Shown here: piece by piece, positions 1 through 8,179 of the stretch
How positions within the stretch are numbered: position 1 is the stretch's first letter
How the letters are laid out: every line of letters begins with the position of its first letter
Assembly (NCBI GenBank): GCA_036381615.1
Contig: DASVCL010000021.1
Location: 1-64,000 of the forward strand
DNA: 64,000 bases
Source: CALANV01 sp036381615
Lineage (GTDB): Bacteria; Pseudomonadota; Alphaproteobacteria; CACIAM-22H2
Direction of reading: 5' to 3'
The notes under the pieces: generated by a model
Database searches by the model: none
The model's input: only the letters and a program-made list of their open reading frames with translations
Told to the model about the DNA's origin: nothing
Position numbers and translations under genes: made by a program

Positions 1-423
1 AACGTTGCGAATGGCGGGCGCCCGTTCGGGGCCGTCGTGGTACGTGCGGGCGAGATCGTCTCGCGCGGGGTGAATACGGTCATGCAAACGCATGATCCGA
101 CCGGGCATGCGGAGATGAACGCGATTCGCGACGCCGTTCGCGCGCTGGGGCGAGGAGACTTGAGCGACTGCGAAATCTACGCGAGCGGCGAGCCGTGCCC
201 GATGTGCTACGGGGCGATCCACTGGGCGCGGATACCGGTCGTCTATTACGGCTGCTCCGGCGAGGATGCCGCGGGAATCGGATTCGCGACGACCATGCTG
301 GCGGCGGAACTCTGTCGTCCGTTGCCGCAGCGCTCGGCGCCCCGCATGGTGCAATACGGTCGCGACGAGGCGCTGACGGCTTTCCGCGCCTGGCAAGCCC
401 GGCACGGTGCGAAACGGGCCTGA
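1..423 (+). CDS. Nucleoside deaminase (CDA/guanine-tRNA adenosine deaminase family), 5' end cut by the window
   Basis: The reading frame is open from the first base, so the N-terminus lies outside the window; about 140 residues are visible. The zinc-deaminase signature is complete: HAE (His zinc ligand plus catalytic Glu) followed by the PCPMC motif that supplies two Cys ligands. The order and spacing fit the guanine deaminase/tadA-like nucleoside deaminase branch, which removes the amino group from purine or cytosine rings in the cytoplasm. The tail after PCPMC (GCSGEDAAGIGF) is more like small guanine deaminases than TadA, but substrate cannot be fixed from sequence. It stands alone, with a downstream GC-rich hairpin as possible terminator. 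Confidence 0.9.
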   Translation, partial: NVANGGRPFGAVVVRAGEIVSRGVNTVMQTHDPTGHAEMNAIRDAVRALGRGDLSDCEIYASGEPCPMCYGAIHWARIPVVYYGCSGEDAAGIGFATTMLAAELCRPLPQRSAPRMVQYGRDEALTAFRAWQARHGAKRA

Positions 424-496
424 TCGGGAAGCCGCGATACCCGCAGCCGATGGCCGTCGGCCGGCGGAGACCGGTGTCGCGCGGACGCACGTTTCC

Positions 497-513
497 ACCC
501 CCGATTGGGGGGT
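497..513 (+). terminator. GC-rich hairpin downstream of the deaminase
   Basis: ACCCCC and GGGGGT arms flank a short loop. There is no U-run after the stem, so it is a weak terminator candidate only. The rest of the 273-bp gap up to the antiporter gene shows nothing I can identify. Confidence 0.3.
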
Positions 514-696
514 AAGCCGGGGCGCGCGTCAACCCACTTTCTGCCCCGTGACGCATCAAGGGATTGGATCAAGGGAGGGCGCGGGAATGCCCTGCCGGGT
601 GTCGTCCGGGCGTGCCCGCGCGGAAGCCCCGGGGATCCGAATCGCCTGCGTCCGACAGCGATGTCCGGGCATGGCGCGCCCGAAGACATGATCGTT

Positions 697-2412
697 TCAG
701 GCGGCGGTGCTGCTCGTTACATCCGAGACGGGCGAGGCGAAGGCATATTCGAGCATCGCGCGGGCGATTTCCCGTTCGCCCATGATGACGACGTTGGCGC
801 CGAGCTGTTTGAAGTGCTCGACCTGGACGTCGGAATGCGCCCGGGCGATGATCTCGATCGCCGGGTTGATCTCCCGCGCCTGCTTCACGATCTGCCCGGC
901 CTCGAACGGGCTCGGGATGGCGACGAAGAGCCAGCGGGCCTGTGCGAGGTTCGCGGTCTTCAGGAGCTGGGGCGCCGCGGCGTTGCCGGATACGGCCTCG
1001 ATGCCGCGTGCGCGGAGCTGCTCGATGAGCTTGTCGTTGTGTTCGATGACGAAGAGCGGGTAGCCCTGGTCCCGGATCTTCTCGGCAATCACACTGCCGA
1101 CGCGCCCGAAGCCGATCAGCACGGCGTGCCCGGTGAGAGCCGTGACGGGCAACTCCTTCGGCTCCACCGGCTCTTGTGGCCGGTCGGCGACGTGAAGCTT
1201 CAGCCGCTGCTCCAGCCAGGGCCGCAACCGGTCCATGGCGGAGAACGTCAGCGGGTTCGCCAGGATCGTCAGCAGGGAGCCGGCCAGGATGAGGTCACGT
1301 CCATGCTCCGGCAGAAGGCCGAGAGCGACCCCGAGATTCGCCAGGATGTACGAGAACTCGCCGATCTGCGCGAGGCTGGCCGAGATGGTCAATGCCGTGC
1401 CGATGGGGTGGCGAAACGCGATCACGATCAGGAAGGCCGCAACCGACTTCCCGACGAGAATGATGAAGACCGTGGCGAGGACCGGCAGCGGGTCGTGCAG
1501 GAGGATGGTCGGATCGAACAGCATTCCGACGGAGACGAAGAACAGGACGGCGAAAGCGTCGCGGAGCGGAAGGGACTCCGCTGCGGCCTGATGGCTGAGC
1601 TCGGACTCGCCCAGGACCATGCCGGCGAAGAACGCGCCAAGCGCAAACGATACGTCGAATAGTTCGGCAGCCCCGTACGCGACGCCGAGTGCGATCGCCA
1701 GGACCGAGAGCCGGAACAGTTCGCGGGAGCCCGTATGGGCGACGTAATGCAGGATCCACGGGATGACGCGCCGGCCAACGACGAGCATGAGCGCGACAAA
1801 GGCCGCCACCTTTCCCAACGTGATCGCGAATGCGGTGGCGAGTTCCGGCGCACTCGGGACGCGGGCGGAGCCGGCCTGGTCTTCGCCGAGCAACCCCGCC
1901 AGGGCGGGCAGCAGCACGAGCGTCAGGACCATGGCGAGGTCCTCGACGATGAGCCAGCCGACGGCGATACGACCCCGTTCGGTATCGAGGATGTGCCGTT
2001 CCTGGAGGGCACGGAGCAGCACGACGGTGCTCGCGACCGACAGGGCTAGACCGAAGACGAAGCCGGCCCCGAGGGTCCAGCCCAGGGCCGCGGCCAAGCC
2101 GAGCCCGAGCAGAGTCGCGAGGGCGATCTGTGCGACGGCGCCGGGGATCGCGATGGCCTTGACCGACAGCAGATCCCGCAAGGAAAAATGCATGCCGACG
2201 CCGAACATGAGGAGGATCACGCCAATTTCGGCAAGCTCGTTGGCCAGGGACTGATCGGCAACGAAACCGGGGGTGTGCGGACTGACCACCACGCCGGCGA
2301 GAAGGTATCCGACCAACGGCGAGATGCGCAGCCGGTTGGCGATCGCGCCCAGAAGGAAGGCCAGGACGAGACCGGCAACGACTGTCGCGATGAGCGGCGT
2401 GTGGTGCGGCAT
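697..2412 (-). CDS. Kef/YbaL-type cation:proton antiporter with C-terminal TrkA-N domain
   Basis: The 571-residue product has two parts. An N-terminal Na+/H+ exchanger (CPA2) membrane domain with about twelve hydrophobic segments fills roughly residues 1-390. A cytosolic RCK/TrkA-N domain with the nucleotide-binding GFGRVGS motif lies at about residues 435-450. The family expels K+ or Na+ in exchange for protons and is gated by NAD(H) or related ligands at the RCK domain. I placed the start at the ATG giving MPHHTPLIATVV, because it begins directly at the first membrane segment and has GGGA upstream; an in-frame ATG 141 bases further upstream would add a polar extension without homology features. 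The KefC/YbaL split cannot be decided. Confidence 0.9.
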   Translation of the reverse strand: MPHHTPLIATVVAGLVLAFLLGAIANRLRISPLVGYLLAGVVVSPHTPGFVADQSLANELAEIGVILLMFGVGMHFSLRDLLSVKAIAIPGAVAQIALATLLGLGLAAALGWTLGAGFVFGLALSVASTVVLLRALQERHILDTERGRIAVGWLIVEDLAMVLTLVLLPALAGLLGEDQAGSARVPSAPELATAFAITLGKVAAFVALMLVVGRRVIPWILHYVAHTGSRELFRLSVLAIALGVAYGAAELFDVSFALGAFFAGMVLGESELSHQAAAESLPLRDAFAVLFFVSVGMLFDPTILLHDPLPVLATVFIILVGKSVAAFLIVIAFRHPIGTALTISASLAQIGEFSYILANLGVALGLLPEHGRDLILAGSLLTILANPLTFSAMDRLRPWLEQRLKLHVADRPQEPVEPKELPVTALTGHAVLIGFGRVGSVIAEKIRDQGYPLFVIEHNDKLIEQLRARGIEAVSGNAAAPQLLKTANLAQARWLFVAIPSPFEAGQIVKQAREINPAIEIIARAHSDVQVEHFKQLGANVVIMGEREIARAMLEYAFASPVSDVTSSTAA

Positions 2413-2638
2413 TATTTCCCGAGGACGTCTTCGATCCAGGATGTCGAGAACAGCCGCCCGCCCTGCCTTCCACCAACCGGGCGCCCATTCGCCGACAACC
2501 GAAGCGTAAGGCGCAGGGTGCCAAGCTCCGTCCCAACAATGCAAGAAAATCATGCAGGGCTGCGCGTTTTTGGCGCGTGCATGCCGGCCGCAATCGCCGG
2601 ACGCCTTTCGCGCCGCGGGGATTCCGGTGCGATCCGGC

Positions 2639-3280
2639 CTAGAGCTTCAGCCCTTCGGCGAGTCCGTCGAGCACGAGCTGCGCGGCGAGGGCGGCCAGAA
2701 GAATGCCGAGGACGCGGCTGACCACGTTCACCCCGGTCGTACCGAGCAGTTTCACCACCCGCGCCGAGATCAGAAGAAGCAGGAAGAGAATGGCGAGCAC
2801 GACGGCCAGGACGGCGATGATGCCGACGCGATGCTCCCAACCGGGCGCCGCCCGCATGAGCAGGACCATCGTCGTCAGTGCGCCGGGCCCGGCGATCAGC
2901 GGGATTGCCAGGGGGAACACGGAAATGTCGTGGTGTGCATTTGCCTCATCGCCGGCTTCGCGGTTCTCGGTTTCCGTCAATGACCGGAGCCCGACCTGGC
3001 GCGGGAAGACCATGTCGATGGCGAGCAGGAACAGGAGCGCGCCACCGGCAATGCGGAAGGCCGGCAGGCCGATTCCGAGCGCCTCGAGCAGGACCTCGCC
3101 GGCGAAGGCGAAGAACAGGAGCGTGAGTCCCGCCACCACGACCGCGCGCCTTGCCATGCGCTGGCGGTAGGCATCGGTCATGCCGCGCGTCAGCCCGGCG
3201 AACAGCGCCGCGGTGCCGACCGGGTCGATGATCACGAACAGCGCGATGAAGCCATAGGCGAGGGTCTGTTCGAAGGGCAT
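2639..3280 (-). CDS. MarC family integral membrane protein
   Basis: The 213-residue product has six hydrophobic segments. It carries the typical MarC/YchE/YhgN opening with FVIIDPVGTAALFAGLTRG, where the DPVG motif sits in the first membrane region. MarC proteins sit in the inner membrane; their transport substrate is unknown, and the old link to multiple antibiotic resistance was withdrawn for E. coli MarC. Length matches the family (about 200-220). The gene is upstream of the Kef-type antiporter on the same strand with a gap of about 226 bp, so co-transcription is possible but not shown. Confidence 0.9.
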   Translation of the reverse strand: MPFEQTLAYGFIALFVIIDPVGTAALFAGLTRGMTDAYRQRMARRAVVVAGLTLLFFAFAGEVLLEALGIGLPAFRIAGGALLFLLAIDMVFPRQVGLRSLTETENREAGDEANAHHDISVFPLAIPLIAGPGALTTMVLLMRAAPGWEHRVGIIAVLAVVLAILFLLLLISARVVKLLGTTGVNVVSRVLGILLAALAAQLVLDGLAEGLKL

Positions 3281-3316
3281 CGAGGGGTGACCGGGTTGCG
3301 TCGCGGAATCTACGGG

Positions 3317-3346
3317 TCTCGTAAGTAGCTATCTCGTAAGTAGCTA
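3317..3346. repeat. Perfect 15-bp tandem duplication
   Basis: TCTCGTAAGTAGCTA occurs twice head to tail with no mismatch, in the gap between the divergent marC-type gene and the TPR methyltransferase. The half TAGCTA is itself palindromic. It lies where promoters for both genes would be expected. Confidence 0.8.
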
Positions 3347-3407
3347 AGGGGCGCGCAATCGTGCTAGTAACCGAAGATTAGAACTCAGTGACATCGCGGC
3401 CCAGCCC

Positions 3408-3520
3408 TCATGCTCCGACAGGCTCGCCCTTCGGCAGATCCACCCTGCGACGGGTTCACCCTTCGACGGGCTCACGGTGAGCCCTTGATCTTGAGTCTGC
3501 GGGAGGGGGAGCCTGTCGAG
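3408..3520. repeat. Small cluster of REP-like GACAGGCTC/GACGGGCTC palindromes
   Basis: Several imperfect copies of the CCTTCGACGGGCTCA-type element stand in both orientations here. One carries a short inverted repeat (GGCTCACGGTGAGCC). They belong to the same family as the large array at 7605-8165. The cluster fills the centre of a divergent intergenic region. Confidence 0.7.
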
Positions 3521-3585
3521 GGGAGCAGACTTACGGAATTGCCATAGCGAACATTGGATCGCCCGTCAGGGAATGGAGCCGCGCG

Positions 3586-4656
3586 ATGAACCGTAAAGAC
3601 CGTCGCCGCCTGGAAAAGCAGGCGCGGACCACCGGCAGGAACCCGCCGAGGCCGGGTGCGGTTCCACGCGCGCCGAGCGTGAGCGACCTGCTGCTTCAGC
3701 ATGCGGGCCAGCAGGCGAGGCCCGTCCTCGACCCGGCGGCGCTCGAGCGGATCGCGACCGACGCCGCGCCCAGTCCCGTCGACATGGCGCTCGCCGAAGT
3801 CCGGCGACGGCAGCTGCTCGACCGCCAGGTCGAGGCGGTCGAAGGTGCGCTGCAGGCGAACCCCAACGACACAGGGCTGCTCGAGACCCTGGCCAAGCTC
3901 CACCGCCATCGCGACGACCGCGCCGGGGCGCTTGCCGCCTATCGCCGCATCCTGGCGATCGATCCGTCGCGCGAGGACGTCAAGCACATGGTGGCGGCGT
4001 TGAGCAACGTGGCGCCGGCCGAGGCGCCGGCCCGGGCCGCGGATGCCTATATCACGTCGGAGTTCGACGGCTTCGCCGCGCGCTATGACGAGGTTCTGGT
4101 CGGCGCGCTCGAGTACAGGGGACCCGACGTCATTCTTCAGGCCGTGCAGGCCGTGCTCGGGCCGAATCCGCCGCCGCAAGACGTGATCGATCTGGGGTGC
4201 GGCACGGGGCTGGCCGGGCGGTTGCTGCGGCCGCTGGCGCGACGGCTGGACGGCGTGGACCTGTCCGCCAAGATGGTGGAGCAGGCCCGTGCGCGCGGGG
4301 TGTACGACGAACTCGCCGTCGACGAGATCGTCTATCACCTGTTGACGTCGGGGCGCCGTTATACGTTGGCCGTCGCCGCCGACGTGCTGATCTATTTCGG
4401 CGATCTCGAGCCGCTCATGCGCGCGCTTTCGTCCGTGCTGCTGCCTGGCGGCCTGTTCGCCTTCACCGTGGAGGCGGGCGAAGGCGCACCCTATCGCCTG
4501 ACGCCCAGCGGCCGTTACGCCCACGACGATGCCTATGTGCGGGCTGCGGCCGCGGCCGCCGGCTTTACGGTCGCCCGTGCGACCGACGAGACGGTACGCA
4601 AGGAGAAGCGCGAGCCGGTCAAGAGCCGGTGCTACGTGCTGCGGATGCTGGACTGA
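3586..4656 (+). CDS. TPR-containing class I SAM methyltransferase
   Basis: The 356-residue protein starts with a basic, Arg/Lys-rich N-terminus. A helical region at about residues 60-140 contains TPR-like units (a clear DDRAGALAAYRRILAIDP helix pair). The methyltransferase domain follows, with motif I VIDLGCGTGLAGRLL near residue 200 and an acidic ribose-binding GVDLS just after. The family is annotated as a predicted TPR methyltransferase in alphaproteobacteria; the substrate is unknown. The ATG is the first in frame after the REP cluster. A late ADVLIYFGDLEPL segment fits motif IV. It is transcribed alone between the REP cluster and the convergent copper gene. Confidence 0.85.
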   Translation: MNRKDRRRLEKQARTTGRNPPRPGAVPRAPSVSDLLLQHAGQQARPVLDPAALERIATDAAPSPVDMALAEVRRRQLLDRQVEAVEGALQANPNDTGLLETLAKLHRHRDDRAGALAAYRRILAIDPSREDVKHMVAALSNVAPAEAPARAADAYITSEFDGFAARYDEVLVGALEYRGPDVILQAVQAVLGPNPPPQDVIDLGCGTGLAGRLLRPLARRLDGVDLSAKMVEQARARGVYDELAVDEIVYHLLTSGRRYTLAVAADVLIYFGDLEPLMRALSSVLLPGGLFAFTVEAGEGAPYRLTPSGRYAHDDAYVRAAAAAAGFTVARATDETVRKEKREPVKSRCYVLRMLD

Positions 4657-4702
4657 CGCGACCGGTTAAGGGCGGACGGCCGACAGCAATCCGGCCGTGC
4701 GT

Positions 4703-6337
4703 TCAATGAACTGGCAGTTCGAACTCGAACGTTCGCTTGTCGAAATCGGAGATGAGGATCTCGACGCGCAGGTGCCAAAGGCCCGCGCGCGGCAGTGACA
4801 CGGCGTCGACCTTGTAGGTGCCGGTACCCGTCTCGGTCAGGCTGCGGACCAGCGGCTCGATGCCGGCCGCAGGCAGCGAAAATTCCGCACGGGCTTCGAG
4901 CGCCCGCACCGGACCGCCGGCCGCGTCGGTCAGTTCGATGGTCATTTCATTCGTGCCGATCGCTGCGGGCATGATCCGGATCCGGAGCGTGAGGTCCCGG
5001 CCGGCGATTTCCGCGATGTAGCCATCCGCCGGTGCGCCGTGATGATGGTGCGTGCCGGCGGCCGGCGTTTCCGGCGACGTATGCGCGAGGATCGCGGTGA
5101 GCAGGAGAATCACACTGGCGAAGCCGATCTCGGCGCGGATGGTGCGGCGGAGACCGTGCGCCGCGGCGGCGTGCTCCCGTGCCAGCATCGGCGTGTATGC
5201 GAGACGGTTGCGCGCGGCGAGCGCCAGCAGGAGCAGGACGAAACCGAGCTTGAGGAGGAGGATCCGCCCGTATTTCGTGCCGACGAGAGCCTCGATCGTC
5301 CCGATCTGAACGACCGCGACGCAGATGCCGGCCGCGGCGAGAACGATGACGGCCGGCAGCGCCAATCCCGAGAAATGCCGCAGAACGCGCGCGGCCGTCG
5401 CGGCATTTTCCCGGCGAACGACGACGAGGAGCAGCGGAAGCGATCCGATCCAGAACGCCGCCGCGACGGCGTGGAACATGAGCACCGGTTGCGAGAGCCA
5501 GGCCGGCTCCTGCGCCGCGACATGGCCGGAAATCGCCACGGCGGCAACCGCGATCACGGCCCCCGCCACGGCGACGACGGCCCCGGCCGTCCTCGATCGC
5601 AAGAACAGTCCGATGCCGGCGGCAAGCAGGCCGATCGAGGTCGCGAGCGCGCGCCAGGCGACCGGCGTCGAGGCGCCCATGGCCCATGTCGCCCCATCGA
5701 GAATGGCGGATGCGTGACCGTTCAGAAGCCAGCCGCCGGCGAGCCCAACGGCCAGCACGGCCGAGAGGATAGCGACCGTTCCGGACGCGAGAAACCAATG
5801 ACCCAGCCGGAGGTTGGGCGGCGGCGTGCTGCCCAGGACGAAGACGAGACACATGATGCCGCCGGCCACGAGCATGAGCGCGAGGTCACCGACGAAGCGG
5901 TTGATCATCGCAGCGGATTGCCACCACGCCTCACGACCGGACGGCTCCCCGCCGCGGACCTGCGCCGGCGGCGCGGTTCCGACGGCAAATCCGAACGAGC
6001 CGCCGATCGGATGCGTGTCGGACGAGACGACGCGCCAGGAAACGAGATAACCGCCCGCCGGCAAGTCCGCCGGCAGCGGCTGGCGGAGATCCCGGTCGAC
6101 GACCGTCGGCCGGGCGGGCAAGGCGACCTCGAGTCCATCCGGTCCGAAGACGCGGACGACGATCGGCGTCACCGGCTCGTTGAACCGGAGGATCACCTCG
6201 CCCGGGGCGTGCTCGAGGATGGCGCCATCGTCGGGGCGTGTCTCGACGAGCCCGGCATGTGCCCAGGCGCCGCCAGGCGCGAAACCCAGGCAGATCGCCG
6301 CGTATAGGATCGCGTATAGGATGATGCCCCAATTCAT
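4703..6337 (-). CDS. Fused CopC-CopD copper resistance/import protein
   Basis: A 544-residue fusion. After a signal peptide, cleavage after AWA would leave an N-terminal His (AHAGLVETRPDDGAIL), the CopC type I Cu(II) ligand. A second conserved site, DTHPIGGSFGF, closes the CopC beta-sandwich near residue 120. Then come eight or more membrane segments of the CopD domain and a C-terminal periplasmic beta domain. In the family CopC captures periplasmic copper and CopD carries it across the inner membrane. A His-rich stretch (THHHHGAP) lies between membrane and C-terminal parts. The start ATG (MNWGII) was chosen because the signal peptide begins there. It lies downstream of ycnI, about 98 bp apart, probably one operon. 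Confidence 0.9.
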   Translation of the reverse strand: MNWGIILYAILYAAICLGFAPGGAWAHAGLVETRPDDGAILEHAPGEVILRFNEPVTPIVVRVFGPDGLEVALPARPTVVDRDLRQPLPADLPAGGYLVSWRVVSSDTHPIGGSFGFAVGTAPPAQVRGGEPSGREAWWQSAAMINRFVGDLALMLVAGGIMCLVFVLGSTPPPNLRLGHWFLASGTVAILSAVLAVGLAGGWLLNGHASAILDGATWAMGASTPVAWRALATSIGLLAAGIGLFLRSRTAGAVVAVAGAVIAVAAVAISGHVAAQEPAWLSQPVLMFHAVAAAFWIGSLPLLLVVVRRENAATAARVLRHFSGLALPAVIVLAAAGICVAVVQIGTIEALVGTKYGRILLLKLGFVLLLLALAARNRLAYTPMLAREHAAAAHGLRRTIRAEIGFASVILLLTAILAHTSPETPAAGTHHHHGAPADGYIAEIAGRDLTLRIRIMPAAIGTNEMTIELTDAAGGPVRALEARAEFSLPAAGIEPLVRSLTETGTGTYKVDAVSLPRAGLWHLRVEILISDFDKRTFEFELPVH

Positions 6338-6370
6338 GCGTGACTTGCTTGGGTCGCGACCCCGGGTTTT

Positions 6371-6414
6371 CCCGCACCCTCCCTCTCTCCGGCGGGGGCA
6401 GAGAGGGTGCGGGG
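6371..6414. repeat. Large palindrome between ycnI-like gene and copCD
   Basis: CCCGCACCCTC plus CTCT on the left pair with AGAGAGGGTGCGGG on the right around a CCGGCGGGGG loop; the left arm carries a 3-base bulge. No U-run follows. It sits inside the probable ycnI-copCD transcript. It could act as an RNA stabiliser, attenuator or REP element. Confidence 0.65.
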
Positions 6415-6435
6415 ACGACGGGTCAATCGCGCGGT

Positions 6436-6954
6436 CTATCGCTTCGGAACGAGGCGCACGGCGGGCGCGGGTTCGCGGTAGTCGTCCGCGCTCCGGCCGG
6501 TCTCCGGGATCTCGATCCAGCGATGCACGCCGCGCTCGCATTCCTGCACGGTCGGAAAATAGAGGACCTCGCCGGGCCGGTTCGGCAGTTTCACGCGCAT
6601 GACGAACTCGTCATAGTGCGCGTCGTCGAGCCTGCCGCCGCTCCACGAGACCTCGCGGACGCCTTCGGTGACGGTCCGGCCATGGTCCGCATAGGGCTCG
6701 GCAAGCTTGCCGACCACGGTCGCGACCTCCCAGCCCGGCTTCGGTTGCGGCTTCACGTCCACGACTCCGTCCGGAATCCGGATCCGGATGCGGATGGTCG
6801 GCGAGCCCGCGCAGCCATGCGGAACGCGCAGCACCGCCTTGTAATACGAACCAGCCGGGGCCTCAGCCCCCTCGAGCGTGACATGGCCGAAGGCCAATGA
6901 CGACGACAGAAGCGCCGCGCCGACGGCGGCCGCTCCGATCGAACGACGAACCAT
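6436..6954 (-). CDS. YcnI family (DUF1775) periplasmic copper-binding protein
   Basis: The 172-residue product has a clear signal peptide whose cleavage would expose His (SSLAFG then HVTLE). That N-terminal His is the copper ligand of the YcnI mono-histidine brace. The RVPHGCAGSPTIRIRIRIPDGV signature and a conserved Trp (PKPGWEVAT, then EVSWSGG) follow. The start ATG has an AGGAGG Shine-Dalgarno seven bases upstream; a longer frame upstream lacks these features. YcnI proteins are thought to be periplasmic copper chaperones working with CopC/CopD, and that partner is directly downstream here. Confidence 0.92.
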   Translation of the reverse strand: MVRRSIGAAAVGAALLSSSLAFGHVTLEGAEAPAGSYYKAVLRVPHGCAGSPTIRIRIRIPDGVVDVKPQPKPGWEVATVVGKLAEPYADHGRTVTEGVREVSWSGGRLDDAHYDEFVMRVKLPNRPGEVLYFPTVQECERGVHRWIEIPETGRSADDYREPAPAVRLVPKR

Positions 6955-7040
6955 TGCGAAATCCTCCTGGTGATCCGTTGCAAATGCCGGACGCGCGAAG
7001 CCGGCGCTTCGCGTGAGCCGGACGCCGCGTTGAGCAGGGA

Positions 7041-7463
7041 TCAAACCGTCGGAGGGGCGCGCGGATGTGCCGGCGTGTAGGCGCGGCGTGAAAGGACGGT
7101 TGGCGGAGCGTCATCGTCGGGGCCGACAAAGGCGACCGGCGGAAGCGGCAGCGGCGGCGCCGAAGGGAGGATACCCTTGCCGGCGTGCTGCAGCGTCAGG
7201 CAGATCTGGCAGACCGCGGCGGCGGTGTGGCCCGGCTGCTTTCCGTCGCCTTGATGCGGCGCTTCGTCCGTGTCGCTGCGGCAATGGACCGGGGGTGCGG
7301 GAGCTTGCGCGGCGCGCGCCACGTGCGTGGCGAGGACGACGCCCTGAAACAGGATGGCAGCGATCCCGAGGACAGCGATCCACCGCTGGCGGAAGAAGCC
7401 GCCATGCCGGTGATCCGGTCGTCGATGTCGCCTGGTTCGCATGTCGCAGCGTCGCGGTGTCAT
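7041..7463 (-). CDS. DUF2946-like small membrane/periplasmic protein of the copper cluster
   Basis: About 140 residues: an Arg/His-rich N-terminus, one hydrophobic segment (RWIAVLGIAAILFQGVVLAT), then a periplasmic part with the CxxC motif VCQICL followed by LQHAG, and a Pro-rich tail. That pattern matches the DUF2946 family, which is usually found beside copper genes. The CxxC and His residues could bind Cu(I); this is inference. The start is uncertain: ATG codons at 7463 and 7442 both fit and neither has a good Shine-Dalgarno. It is upstream of ycnI on the same strand. Confidence 0.65.
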   Translation of the reverse strand: MTPRRCDMRTRRHRRPDHRHGGFFRQRWIAVLGIAAILFQGVVLATHVARAAQAPAPPVHCRSDTDEAPHQGDGKQPGHTAAAVCQICLTLQHAGKGILPSAPPLPLPPVAFVGPDDDAPPTVLSRRAYTPAHPRAPPTV

Positions 7464-7604
7464 TCTACGGGAGTCGGGGCGGACGGGTAAGGTTCCCGCG
7501 GTGCGACCATCCGCCCCGGTCAACTGCGTCCGCCGCCGGCCGGCGGGATCGCACGAAGCCGAAGACGGCCGAGCCGAAGTGAAGAAACTGCGCGATCCGA
7601 ATCG

Positions 7605-8165
7605 AAGCCTCATCCTTCGACAAGCTCAGGATGAGGCTTCGATGGGCTTGGGATGAGGGTTCGACAGGCTCATCCCTCGACGGGCTCGGGATGAGGCCTC
7701 GGTGGGTTCGCCTTTTGACAGGCTCGTCCCTCGACAAGCTGGGGGCGAGGCATGGACGGGGACAGCCCGAAACCAAAGCGGCCTCGTCATGAGCCTGTCG
7801 AAGGACGAGGCCGGCCGCAGTGCTGACAAGGGGCGAGGACTTAATCCTTTGGCATCGAAGCCTCATCCTTCGACAGGCTCAGGATGAGGCTTCGACAGGC
7901 TTGGGATGAGGCTTCGGTGGGTTCGTCTTTTGACAGGCTCGTCCCTCGACAAGCGCGGGGCGAGGCATGGACGGGGGTGCAGCTCAAAACAGGAGCGGCC
8001 TCGTCCTGAGCCTGTCGAAGGACGAGGCCGGTCCTGGCGCTGACAAGGGGCGAAGCCTCACCCTTTGGCATCGAAGCCTCATCCTTCGACAAGCTCAGGA
8101 TGAGGCTTCGGAAAACTCAGGATGAGGTTTTGACAGGCTCGTCCCTCGACAGGCTCGGGACGAGG
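7605..8165. repeat. Nested array of REP-like palindromes in tandem 216-253 bp units
   Basis: The region is built from short palindromes around GACAGGCTC/GACAAGCTC, for example CCTCATCCT...AGGATGAGG, in both orientations. It also has a higher order. Copies of a longer unit begin with AAGCCTCATCCTTCGACA at 7605, 7858 and 8074 (periods 253 and 216 bp). The first two are full units and the third is truncated. Shared landmarks are GCGAGGCATGGACGGGG, GAGCCTGTCGAAGGACGAGGCCGG and CTTTGGCATCG. The first unit carries about 37 extra bp. The array lies between the 3' end of the acyl-CoA synthetase gene and the DUF2946 gene. Reading frames inside it are repeat artefacts. Confidence 0.9.
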
Positions 8166-8179
8166 GTACGGCGTGCCTA

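Noticed and set aside
7465..8092. Several open frames on both strands in the repeat region
   Set aside because: Their products are translations of the repeated palindromes (recurring SLSKDEASM-like strings), not proteins.
7605..8165. CRISPR array
   Set aside because: Repeats are palindromic, appear in both orientations, vary in sequence and have no regular spacers; no cas genes are near.
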